A DNA stretch of 64,000 nucleotides. Origin: Vanilla planifolia (lineage: Eukaryota; Streptophyta; Magnoliopsida; Asparagales; Orchidaceae). The stretch is taken from the NCBI GenBank assembly GCA_023846275.1, contig CM043865.1:33184412-33248411 (forward strand), given 5' to 3'. This document shows, one piece after another, positions 1 through 10,752 of this stretch. A program made the position numbers and the translations under genes. Positions within the stretch are counted from its first letter, which is position 1. Each line of letters begins with the position of its first letter. The notes under the pieces were generated by a model, which saw nothing but the letters and a program-made list of their open reading frames with translations, was not told the DNA's origin and did not search any database.

Positions 1-3000
1 CATAAAAGCATTGGGTGACTAAAATTGGGATTTTGATTATTTTTTACCTTTCCTATAATGAATTTGAATGTTATCTTATATAAAATGGGAGCTTTAGGAC
101 ATCGATAAAATCTATTGTCATTTATTTTAAAGATTATTACATCTGGTTATTATAAAATCTTCTTATAAATTATGAATAGACTTTAGTATAATTAGGATTA
201 TATAATATGTCAACTATATCCTAAACCCCCATTTGTTATGATTTGTTATTAAATTATTTAGGCTTAATTCTTAATTCCATCCTTAGCCATTATTTCAAAC
301 AAGGTAATTATATGTTTTAAACTCTAAAACCAAATTCTTTCACCTTTCTTCTAAGTTTTTTTTTGTCTTATTAACACACGTTGAATGGTGCAAAATTTTT
401 TGGGAAGAAAGTTTTAGTGACTACCAAAGGTACTTATGAGAGAGAAAAGAGAAGGAAGAAAGTGATTTCAAGAGGATTTCAAAGAAACTATGCAAGTTAA
501 ACTCACAGCTAAGGCAAATCTAAGAAAAAAAAAGGCTTTAGTTTGTAGCAATCGAAGGGACTAAGTTTGATCCTTTGTAAGACCATAACTTGGTTATAAA
601 ATGTAGGTAAAAACCTATACTTATGTTGTGTAAATTCTTTTTTTATAATATATATGTGAAGATATATTCTTTGGTTCATTGATTAAAAAGGTTACAAATT
701 GAAGATTAATGAAATGATCATGGTATACATAAAAAATGATTATATTGACATATGATACTTATTAAAATTTATATGTTTAAGAGATGATCAAAAATTAAAT
801 TTCTAAATGATGGTAAAAAAATAAGTACTCTGTATATCTTGATTTATTTATGTATGTAATACTTGAGCATAAATAATATGTTATTTTCAATACATTCAAT
901 TATTTATAAATTGTGCAATAATGAACATGTAAGATAAGTTATTTTATGACAATAGTTAAAAAGATAAAAAAATCAAAGTTACATGAGAAAAAGAAAAAAA
1001 AATAGTGAGGGGAATGTAATATTCAAAAAAATGATGAGAAGTTACTTAAAGTGACAAATTTTATTTCAGAATAACATATTCTAATTTAAGCCAAAAGTGT
1101 CTCCATTTAAGCTATTTAAGTGTTAAATAACATGTTTCTAAATGTGGCCAATTTGTTAATAAAAAAGATATTTCCTTAAACAAAATTCTAAAAGAGATAA
1201 CAAAGTAAAAAAAACTAATATGTAAAGGTACAAAAGATTCATGTATATAAAAGTTATTCATGTATTATTACTTTACTTTAAATGGTCATATACTTTATTA
1301 TATTGTATTGTTTCAAATGACTCTTACATAACGTTACCCAAATATTACAATGCTTTACATATATACATAGTTATTTGTTATTGAACAAATGCCAATTAAC
1401 TCATGCCTCTTTTGGCCTTATACTTATGTCAAAAGAAGACATTTTATAAAACTATTAAGAATAAGTGACAGTTAACACCTAATAATTTAGAATATGCTCT
1501 AATGATCATTAAATATGTGATTTTTATGTTTATTTTATTTGAGTAAAAAAATATTTATTAATATTGATATTATATATGCATGTATATTTAAAAAAATATG
1601 AAAAATATGATAGCTTTATTTTATTGTAAAAGATGCTTTCACTACTTGATCTTAAAAAGATAAATGTTTGCTTATGTTATACTTTTTTTAAAAAAAATAA
1701 TTTTATATGTTTTAAAAATATTTAGAAATAAAAAAGAAATAAATGTCATAGAACCAAATCTAAGAATAATAAAGAAGGGGGTAATCATAGGTAACACACA
1801 TCAAATTGTACAATGGTTCGTATAGCCAATCTTTGTTAAGCAGATGAGAACAAATCATATAAGTCTAGTCCAATCCTTATACTAGTACAATGGCATGAAA
1901 GTTTTAGCAATTAATCATACAAGTCTAATTCATCTTTTGTACTTGTATGACCCATAATATATGCATACAACATCATAACCTGATTGTATTAATTAGATAA
2001 AGGAGTTGTAAAAATTAGATTCATAATTAACATACTATGTATAGCATACTCATTTGATATATGCATCATACTAATAAAATTTATACCAATATATATATGT
2101 GTGTGTGTGTACAAATATGATCAAACAAAAATTAGATAAGATTATTACTTGATTAAGTAGTACATAGCTCATTATATTGCCTAGTTTTCTTTATGTATTA
2201 GTACAATTCCTAACATCCATATATGGATTGGACATATGAATCATGATACATCCTTCAAACACCAAATCATATTTTTTGATCATAGAATAATACTAGAACA
2301 AGACCATGTAGCATACTCAAACATAGATGGGCTAAAAGCTCCTTAAGATCCCTCCACTATAAGGCCATACCCAATGATTTGAGCAATTATCAAGTACGAT
2401 CAATGTAATTGGAACCTACGATAACCATTGACCATCAAGACGAACAATCAAAGTTTGCCAATCTATTTCCAAAGTAATTCAAACCAATCATAAAGCAAAG
2501 TTAAGGAGAGATCTGAACTTGTATTAGTATTTTTTGAAACCAAAGTCAAACACTTTCTTTTTTTCTTGAACCTTTCCCTTTTCTTTTATGATCTCATCGA
2601 TATAATGCAAAAAAAGTAATTGCTTCAATTTCCCTTCTCTCTCTAAACTTCTCCTCTCCTTACCTCCCTACTTTACTCACAAAAGCAAACACCATAATTA
2701 ATGATATATGAGTAAAAGCTTATCTTATTATAAATAAGAGGATTATTGAATTATTTTATTAAACTTCTTTTATTATTCCAAATTTTAACAAATTTTAGTT
2801 CACTTTAAAAAATTACAAATCACATATTAGAAGATCATTTATTACAAAATGTTTACAATAGTAAGTTCAAACATAAAATCTGACTACTGATATTTTGGCA
2901 TACTTCTCAAAGCACTTATAACTCAATTTATTTTCAAATTTTAGATTTATAGTATTTATATTTGACACATAAAATATATTTTAAGAGGATTTGAGAGTTT

Positions 3001-3201
3001 AATTAAGTGAATAGTCATATAAATGATATGTTTTTATTATATTATACAATCCTCATCTTCTTTTGTAATAGTTCTCCTAATCTTGTTTTTTTCTCTTACT
3101 TGATCATTTTATACATTATCACTATCATACAATACATCTTACTAGACCTTTCTTCAGCCTCTCAAACTCATAAAATTTCTTAAGATGATGCACTATTCAT
3201 C
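1..3201. other. AT-rich intergenic DNA, no gene
   Basis: No open frame with recognisable coding content and no plausible splice-linked exons are visible on either strand. The stretch is dominated by A/T runs and includes a short GT microsatellite near 2098-2110. Its last ~350 bases hold one copy of a dispersed repeat, listed separately. It ends at the target site of a LINE insertion. Confidence 0.7.
2686..3035 (+). repeat. Dispersed repeat, copy A (inverted partner at 30.5-30.8 kb)
   Basis: This segment matches the reverse complement of about 30500-30830 over roughly 340 bases. Shared blocks include an AAACACCA-type start, a run reading ATAAATAAGAGGATTA, the block TTTTATTAAACTTCTTTT, and ATAACTCAAT...ATTTTCAAATT further on, finishing with ATAAAATATATTTTAAGAG. 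Order and spacing of the blocks are the same in both copies. No coding potential is visible. It may be a piece of an LTR or of a MITE-like element; family unknown. Confidence 0.65.
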
Positions 3202-3211
3202 AATCGATCAC
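3202..3211. repeat. LINE target site duplication, left copy
   Basis: The 10-mer AATCGATCAC occurs here, immediately before the first LINE bases, and again directly after the LINE poly(A) tail at 9755-9764. This is the expected signature of target-primed reverse transcription and fixes both ends of the element. Confidence 0.85.
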
Positions 3212-3337
3212 TGTCTTTCACAGGGGTTGTGCCCATGAGGAGCAGTGGTGGTGGCAGCGTGCCAAGGTCCACTGGGCACAGGTCGGGGACACCAACACGC
3301 GCTTTTTCCACAACATGGCTTCGTCTTGGGCCCGCAT
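3212..3337 (+). mobile_element. LINE retrotransposon, 5' segment (split by solo LTR)
   Basis: Read in the right frame, this segment encodes EEQWWWQRAKVHWAQVGD followed by TNTRFFH. This is the conserved linker between the endonuclease and reverse transcriptase domains of plant L1-type LINEs (consensus W-x-Q-R-x(3)-W-x(3)-GD-x-NT-x-FFH). The element is 5' truncated: ORF1 and the endonuclease are absent and the target duplication abuts this point. Joining base 3337 to 6661 restores a continuous LINE reading frame (WARMNRISM at the joint), so this and 6661-9754 are one insertion of about 3.2 kb. Confidence 0.9.
3333..3337. repeat. Solo LTR target site duplication, left copy (CGCAT)
   Basis: CGCAT directly precedes the LTR start TGTTACACCCC and is repeated directly after the LTR end ATAACA at 6656-6660. 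A 5-bp duplication is standard for Ty3/gypsy integrases. Confidence 0.9.
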
Positions 3338-4200
3338 TGTTACACCCCATTTTTCCTAGGCTGATTTTTGGCATACATTTTTTTTTTACATATAAACAGC
3401 TCAGATCGTCCCATACCAACCTGAGTAGCCTACGAAAAACATAGGATATAACACATCATTACACACCTACTTTCCTTAACAATGTGGATCCCATCTCCCG
3501 GGTACACCGTCAAATCAGGATTCATGACTCCTGAATTAACAGATGGACTCGCGCAATGTTACTCCTACTAGACCCAATACTCCTATCCCATACCGATAGG
3601 AGAACCGATCTAATAGAAGTCTGAACCCCCATGGTAAGTTCCATAGTCATGTAATGACCTCACCATCAAAAAAAGATATATAACATCCACAGAATAAATA
3701 TATAAATATGGCACTCCACACACCATAGCACCAAAACAATAAGTAAGACAGTGAATGGAAACTACATTACAAGAATAAGATCTAAGTCCAACAAGTGCAA
3801 CATCATCCAGCCAGATACATAAGTCAGATTCATCCTCACACAATACCTGACATAAGAATAATAGTCACACTGAATACATCCAATAGCATCAATCACACTA
3901 ACCAAAATGTCTTAGAAATCACAGATCAGATATCCTCCACTAGCCTGCTGACCACGATCCCACCTAATCTGGGTGGCGTCAAGTCTGCCGAGCCGCTGGA
4001 AAAATATAGATAATAAAGGAATGAGCTACGCCCAGTAGGAAAGACAGCTAGTAAAACTCACATGCAAGAGAAGGATAATAGCAAGAGTATAGGAATACAG
4101 CATAACAATGTATGGTGGAAAGGCACTCTCAGTCCCAGACTCCGACCAACCACAGTCACCCCTAGTCACACCAGAGTAGCTCTCCTCTGGGGTTCCAGGT

Positions 4201-4302
4201 AGCATGCCAGCGGGACACGCCCATCTCTGCGCACGCATGGTGCCTAGGCAAAGCATGCCAGCGGGACATGCCCATCTCTGCGCACGCATCACAACGCCTA
4301 GC
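4201..4302 (+). repeat. 51-bp direct duplication inside the solo LTR
   Basis: Two copies starting at 4201 and 4252 share AGCATGCCAGCGGGACA and continue with CGCCCATCTCTGCGCACGCAT, differing at a single C/T before the spacer diverges. This is a recent local duplication within the LTR. Confidence 0.85.
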
Positions 4303-5060
4303 ACCCGACACCGCAGCGTCTCTCGTCAATCAATCTTCTGGAGACTATAGACAGAACCAGTCACATAGATCTCTAGCTAACGTAAGACACCCCTGCCACC
4401 CTCAGGCACGCAGGATTACACACTTGGCTAGCCACGGCGAGTCACCCCTGTCACTGTCACTCTCAGGCGCGCAAGCCTACACTCATGGACCAGAAGAGAT
4501 CGACTCAGCCACCGTCCCAAGAAGTCCTCTCCCAACAATTTCCATAGAAGCCACGCCCCTACAGTCATTGCCAAGCTATAACTCCAAGATTCGGCAACAT
4601 GTGTCCAGATACAACAAGGCACATACCAGTCCACATGTATACTGTGGAAGCTAAGTCTGTACCGCACAGTTACCTACCACAACCACCCTAAAACATCATA
4701 TAGGGCCTATAGTAGTCCGGTCCATTATGCCAATCCGTGAAATATGCCAACATTGAGTAAACTGACTCAATCCATGCCATTGTCGTCCAAGCAACACAAC
4801 TGTACCAGTTACTGACTGTTTTGGTAGCATCCATGTACCATACCTCTGTCTGACTGTTTCAACTGTACTGTCATCACTGATAACATTTTTCCCTACTTCA
4901 GGAAATTTTTCTCTACATACGGATCTCCAGAATTTTCGAGATCGCTCAAATCCCAATTTCTCTTTTTCTGAATTTTTTCAGAATTTAAAATCCCGAAATT
5001 CTAATTACTGCATTTTTTTCAAATTCCAAAAAAATCAAATTCTGCCCTTTCTCAATTTTC

Positions 5061-5205
5061 CGAAATTCGGAATAAATTTCCGAATTAAAAATTTAAATTC
5101 ACATATATCCTTTTTCCGAAAATTCGGATTAATTTCCGAATTAATTTTTAAATTCCATATATATCCTTTTTCCGAAAATTCGGATTAATTTCCGAATTAA
5201 ATTTC
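5061..5205 (+). repeat. 56-bp AT-rich tandem repeat inside the solo LTR
   Basis: About 2.5 units start at 5061, 5117 and 5173. Each has the core CGAAAATTCGGATTAATTTC followed by CGAATTAA and, in complete units, an ATATATCCTTTTTC tail. The core contains two short palindrome-like TTCGG/CCGAA elements. Confidence 0.85.
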
Positions 5206-5209
5206 CTCC

Positions 5210-5386
5210 GCGCCGTTCGTCCGCGCCGAATCCCGCTGAACCGGTTTTCGCTGCCGGTTCGGCTTTCGCGCCGTTCGTCCGCACCGAATCCCGCTGAACC
5301 GGTTTTCGCTGCCGGTTCGGGCCTTCGCGCCTTTCGTCCGGGCCTAATCCCGCTGAACCGGTTTTTTCGCTGCCGGTTCGGCCTTC
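5210..5386 (+). repeat. 58-60-bp GC-rich tandem repeat, three units
   Basis: Units begin at 5210, 5268 and 5327, each carrying GAATCCCGCTGAACCGGTTT (or a close variant) followed by CGCTGCCGGTTCGG. They are strongly GC- and CpG-rich in contrast to the AT-rich surroundings, and directly follow the AT-rich 56-bp array. In an LTR such arrays often lie in the U3 region and can act as transcription-factor binding clusters; that role is inference. Confidence 0.85.
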
Positions 5387-6655
5387 GCGCAGAACCGAGA
5401 ACCCACCGGCCGAATAATTAATCCAATTTCCAGCCGACGTTTAACATTTAAATTATTAATAAATATTGAATAATTACAATTACTTAATTAACTAAACCGA
5501 AATTAATCTAATCCATCTCCTTCCTCCGCCCGGCGCCCGCGAAACCCTAGCCGACGATTCCTCCGGGAAAATTCCGTTTCCCCCGTCGATTTCCGGCGAC
5601 CGAGATCAAAGAGAAACAAAATCCGATGTTCATACTATCCTAATGTTTCATTAATGCCACTAATTTCTAAGGTTCAATCAAAATTTCCGCCGAAGTTTCA
5701 TCCGATCCCCATTTTAACAATCTATGAAATTAAACAAATTTCAGCATTTGATACTATCCTAACATGATTAAAGCACATAATCGAATCAACACATGCTTGG
5801 TAAAATTTCCAAATTCGGCGGTTATAATTTTCCGAAGAAAAACCCTAAAATGCTAAAATCAATAATTTGCATTAATCAATTCCAAAAACACAATCCGCAT
5901 GCTCCGGTAGCTATTTGCAAAATAATCATATTTTTAATTTGCTAAATAACTAATTTAAAATCTGAATTTCCTACCTTTCTTCTCCGGCGACGGTGAAGCT
6001 CGCACGCGACCAACCGCTACTCCTCGCCGAACGAAACTGGTACCAATCGATTCTCCTCGGTCCCGCGAACCTCCAGGTACAAAAAGCCCCTTGAAAGGCT
6101 GCCGGAAAGTATCGTCATTCGCCGCGAACACCTCGTCTCCGGCCACAGCTCGAAACCCTAACAGCCGAACAGTTTCAGTTAAATACCCCGCTTAAATCGG
6201 TAATAACCCGTTAAGAACCCATTAAGCGCCGGTTGACCTTCTAATAATGCCGCTTAAACCCGATCAGCCGGTTAATCTCCACCGCTGATCTCGTCCGTCC
6301 GATCCTCTTATCCGTGGCTTATCCAACCGCACGCGCAAACGCACTCGGCGAACCGTCCCCCGCCTTCGCTGAACCGCTCCGGTCCAGTTCACGCGCGGTA
6401 AAAACCAAATTCCGGTTTAAAATCTAATAGACCGATTTAACTAGATTTTCGAATTTCCAAAAATCCAATAAATCCAATTAAACAGAGAAAATTACTTAAA
6501 AATTTCCTCGGTGCTCCGAAAAATCCCCAGAAAATTTCAGAAATTCCAATAGTCTCCAATTGAGCTCCTGGCTCATCCTACTGTCGATCTGAAATCATCC
6601 AAGCCACAATTGAATTATTGAAGATTAAACATATAATATTTTACCGGTTATAACA

Positions 6656-6660
6656 CGCAT
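6656..6660. repeat. Solo LTR target site duplication, right copy (CGCAT)
   Basis: Exact repeat of 3333-3337, placed directly after the LTR terminus ATAACA. Confidence 0.9.
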
Positions 6661-9600
6661 GAACCGCATCTCCATGATCTAGGGCATTGATGATCGGGTG
6701 GTGGATTCCCCGGACAGCATCGGACAGGTCTTAACTGAGTACTTTGAGAGTAAGTGGCGTGGCGGCATCTCCAGGGTAATGCCGCAAGTCATCTCCCCTC
6801 CGGTGGTTATTAACGCTGATGTGGCTTCCAGGCTGGGAGCTAGGGTCACCGAGGATGAGATCATCGAGGCTTTGCGGGGCATCAGAAGGAATAGGGCACC
6901 GGGATGTGACGGGATCTCAGCTGAATTCTTGCACGGCTACTGGACCATTGCGCGCCATGATGTCATTAATGCTGTGCTGGATTTTTTTGAGGACTGCAGG
7001 CTCCCGAATGAGTGGAAGGACACCCTTATCATCCTGATTCCAAAGAAGCATGGCGTGAGCAAGCCGGAGCATTATAGACCTATTAGTCTCTGCAACACTG
7101 TGTACAAGGTGGTAGCACGGGTCCTTGTCGGGAGACTGAAGCCCGTCTTGTCGGACCTCATTTCGCGGGAGCAGGCGGCTTTCATTCCCGGCCGTAGTAT
7201 TTCTAACAATATCAACATCGCGCAGGAGATGGTTGCTAGGATGCGGACTTGCAAGGGCGCGGTTGGACTTATGGCAGTGAAGCTCGATATGGAACAGGCC
7301 TATGACCGTGTCTGTTGGGACTTTCTTCAGGAGATGTTGATGGCTATGGGTTTCCCTCCCATCTGGCGGGACTGGATTGCTGCTTGCATCAGAAGCCCTA
7401 GATTCAGCGTCCTCTTCAATGGTAATCGCCTCCCGTGGGTGGAGGCTTAGGTACGGCAGGGCTGCCCGCTCTCATCGTATCTTTATGTCATGGCTTCTGA
7501 ATATCTCTCTTGCTTGGTAAGGAATCATGAATCCCGACAGCTTTTGGGGTTCCGGCCAGGGAGGCATGCGCCTTGCATCTCGCACCTCCTCTTCGCCGAC
7601 GATGTCATCCTTTTTGCTCCTACCTCCCGCATCGCTGCCCGTCTTATCATGAGGATTATCCGTGAGTTCGGGAAGGCCGCTGGTTTGCAGGTAAATCTTG
7701 CGAAATCCAGGGTCTTCTTTAGCACTAACCTTTGTAGGAAGAAGTCCAGGTTAATTCTCAGGAAGCTCAGCATGGAGGAGGGAAGTTCTTTTACATATTT
7801 GGGGATCCCCATCACTGCCAAGCGCCTGTCCAAGACTGACCTCAGCTTCTTGCTTCAGCGGTTGGATGCCATGCTGCTCAATTAGAGAGTCAGGCCTCTT
7901 TCACTGGCGGGCAGGGCCATTTTGGCTTTGTCGGTCCTTACTGCCATCCCCTGCCACGTGCTGAGGCATTGTGTTGTGCCGGCAAGGATTATTGAGGCCA
8001 TGGAGATGCGCATCAGAAGATTTCTGTGGGGAGGGACTAATAGTGCGAGGGCCATTCATTATGCGGCTTGGGAGTGCATCACGCTGCCTAAATCTACGGG
8101 TGGCCTGGGCCTCCGGGACCTCCGCGTTTGGCACCGTGTTCTCCACATGGAGGGATGCCGACGTATTCTTAATCGGGAGCCTAGTCTATGGGTGGATTTG
8201 ATGCGGAGAAGATATGATTTGGAGGATCCACGGATGAAGGCCCCCCGCAATTCGTCCCCGGTCTGCAAAATGGTGCTTGGGGCTATGCCGGAGGCCATTT
8301 CCCTCTTTGTTTGGCGTATTGGGGATGGGCGGACGACAAGATTTTTGGAAGATAATTGGCTGGGGGTCCTTCCGCTGAGTTGCTGGCCCACTTTCATCAA
8401 TGTGCACACCTACTGGCCAGCCAGCGTCGCCGAATGTCTCCTGCCCGACTGGAATTGGAATTGGGATCTTATCAGCACTTAGGCAGATGGGGAGCTTCAG
8501 GACCGCATCTCGCATCTTCCGAGAGCCGTGCGGTCCTCACATGACGCATTGCTTTTCTCCCTCACGGAGAAGCCCCGGGCGGCCAGCGGCAAGATTTACT
8601 CGAGCATCGTCTGCAATGCTCGAAAGGGAGGAAATGGTTGCAGGCCCTTGGAGGAATTTCGTGGCATCTGGAAGCTTAGGGTTACTCCCAGGGTCCGCCT
8701 CTTCATGTGGAGGGTCGCCGGTGATCACCTTCCGTCGGCGGTGTGGTTGACTAGCCATAAGCTTTGCAATTCTCCCACCTGCCAACAGGGCTGTGAGGAA
8801 GACGAGTCCTTGCAGCACATTTTCTGGCGCTGCTCGAAAGCCCAAGAAATTTGGGCTGACCGCACTATTCGGGCAGCGTTGACCTGCTTGGACCAGCACT
8901 CCAGGTTTGACCAGTCTACGGGCACCGATTTACTGTTCATTGACCGGATCCTCCGGTTCGTCGGATCTCCTGCTGCTCGCCAGGGTGCTGGGCAATTGGT
9001 TGCGGCCACTATTGCGACTACGTTGTACTATATTTGGTCGAGGAGGAATGCAGCTAGACACAACATCCCGATGCCTTTCCCCGGCTCTACTATTCGGACC
9101 ATCTTACTTGAGGTTCACTCATCTCTCAACCGACATCTCTCTCTCTCTCCTCTCTGTCCTGTGGAACCCTGGCAAGTCCACGGACTTGCTTGTTACGCAT
9201 AGTTGGATTCCCCCCCCTACAGGTTGGATTAGAGTGAACTGCGATGTGGCGGTTGGTGATTCGGTGGCCGGGTTGGGGGTGGTTGTGCGGGATTGTTTGG
9301 GTAGACCTCTCCTGGTGGCTGGTAAACGGTTGTTGTCCCAGGCTGTTGATATGATGGAGACCCAGGCTTTGCTTATGGCGCTTGACATGATTAGGGATCT
9401 TCTTCCCCTGCACCAGGCTGTGGAACTCCAATCTGACTCTATGATGGCCATTCAGGAGGTACGCGAATTGATGTCTTTACCCCCGGGATCGGGTGTCTTT
9501 GCTGCTACCATCCAGTACGCTTCGGGTCTTGAGGCCGTTCGCTTTTTACACATTCTCAGAGACGGGAACAAGCCTGCTGATTGGGCTGCTCGGGCTACGT

Positions 9601-9668
9601 GCTCTAACGACTTCGTCTGGGGCCTTGAGGACCCTATTCCGAAGCCCCTGCTTGACCTTATTATCTGA
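6661..9668 (+). pseudogene. LINE ORF2 remnant: reverse transcriptase, zf-RVT, RNase H
   Basis: A single frame runs from 6661 to about 9150, broken only by three TAG stops at 7448-7450, 7883-7885 and 8480-8482. The RT core is clear: IPKKHG...YRPISLCNTVYK, then LDMEQAYDRVCW, RQGCPLS, and the catalytic FADD at about 7592-7603. A zinc-finger region with PTCQQGC...LQHIFWRCSKAQEIW lies near 8700-8870. Near 9150-9210 the frame shifts, and an RNase H domain follows in the other frame (VNCDVA, METQALLMA, LQSDSMM, and DGNKPADWAAR), ending at 9666-9668. Two of the three stops fall where the family has Trp (the one after the RQGCPL approach is less certain), consistent with TGG to TAG. The protein would nick, prime and copy LINE RNA; this copy is dead. 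Confidence 0.92.
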
Positions 9669-9754
9669 TTTCACTTTCGATCCCCCTTGAGGATCCTATT
9701 TGTAATTTGGCATTTGCCTTGATATAATAGATATTATATCCTCTTCAAAAAAAA
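6661..9754 (+). mobile_element. LINE retrotransposon, 3' segment with poly(A)
   Basis: This continues the LINE begun at 3212 after the solo LTR. It encodes reverse transcriptase, a zinc-finger linker and RNase H, followed by a short 3' untranslated region and an A-tract ending at about 9754. The 10-bp target duplication follows at once. Domain order and the RNase H tail are typical of plant L1-clade LINEs. The element is 5' truncated and interrupted, so it cannot move on its own. Confidence 0.92.
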
Positions 9755-9764
9755 AATCGATCAC
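9755..9764. repeat. LINE target site duplication, right copy
   Basis: Exact repeat of 3202-3211 (AATCGATCAC), directly after the LINE A-tract. Confidence 0.85.
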
Positions 9765-10752
9765 ACCGATATGATGATCCATATTATAATATATAATCTT
9801 ATTTGGCTAAGATTATTTGACTACACCTTCTATCGTATTATTCAATACTTGTAATCATATCATATAATGTTTTATGAAAATTAGTATTTTCATGAAAACA
9901 TCCAAAAAAATTTAAAAATCCAAAAAAATATTTCTTAATAAAAAAATCAATATTATTTTCTCAATTTCATTACTCTTTCTTATTTGAAGTCATCAATCAT
10001 TTCTCATATTCTTTATTGCAACTTCTCATAACTTTATATTTATAAAATTATTTACTCTTTTTTTTTGAGATATTACATAAATAATAAAGAACCCCTAATT
10101 ATATCTAAACATTGAACTAAAAAAGGAAAAAGTTAATGACTTAGATCAAACATAGTCTCCTACATTGGCAAAGAAATGGGTGTATAACCTTCAATTCCCT
10201 CTACTATGCATTAAGGTATATGTGTTGATAAAAGTTGCATTAAATAATATAACGTATATTCTCTACCAAAGAATTGGAGACCTAAAAAAAATTCATTGCT
10301 ATACATAAGTGAGAAATTAATTATAGATTTATTCATTCTTAGAAGTTTGACTAAATGAAAAAAAAACTGAGTCAACTAAAACCAACTCTTGAATTTTTTT
10401 ATTCTAATTTAAAAAACAAACATTAATTGAAACCCAAGAATATTTTTGCTAAATCCATTTTAGAAAACATAAAATCAAAACAAAATTTGATGCCTAAAGA
10501 AAACATTTGTTCATCACTCAGCAAAGGGGAACTGAATATGACCTTTTCTTGTAGTTACCACACAGCATTGAATCATAGAAACCAAAACTATATTGCTTGT
10601 TGTAATAACTCCCTTCCTGAACAGATTCAATGCACAAATAAAAGATCTCTCCTGAACATTCCTAAACTGCTTCATTGAGAAACCTTTAATTCTGCAGCTC
10701 AAAACTACCGAAAATCTAATATTTTCAAGTCTGATGGCAAGATTTGAGGGCT
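9765..10752. other. AT-rich intergenic DNA and epimerase 3' flank
   Basis: No gene is visible. The right part (about 10400-10752) lies downstream of the minus-strand epimerase stop codon and must contain its 3' untranslated region and polyadenylation site; I could not fix the site. The open frame at 10427-10678 has no recognisable content. Confidence 0.6.

Larger units (their letters stand above)
3338..6655 (+). mobile_element. Solo LTR, Ty3/gypsy-type, 3,318 bp
   Basis: The sequence begins TGTTACACCCC and ends TTATAACA (TG...CA ends) and is flanked by the perfect 5-bp duplication CGCAT. No gag or pol coding is present between the ends, so this is a solo LTR left by LTR-LTR recombination. 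The start motif and great length resemble LTRs of Tekay/Del-type chromoviruses, but without internal sequence the lineage is inference. It contains three families of short tandem repeats, listed separately. Short open frames inside it (for example 128 aa at 4268-4654) are on both strands, overlap each other and match nothing I recognise, so I do not call them genes. Orientation is assumed from the TGTTACACCCC start. Confidence 0.88.

Noticed and set aside
4268-4654. 128-aa open frame on the plus strand in the solo LTR
   Set aside because: It overlaps minus-strand frames, contains part of the 51-bp duplication, and has no recognisable domain; GC-richer LTR DNA easily gives such frames.
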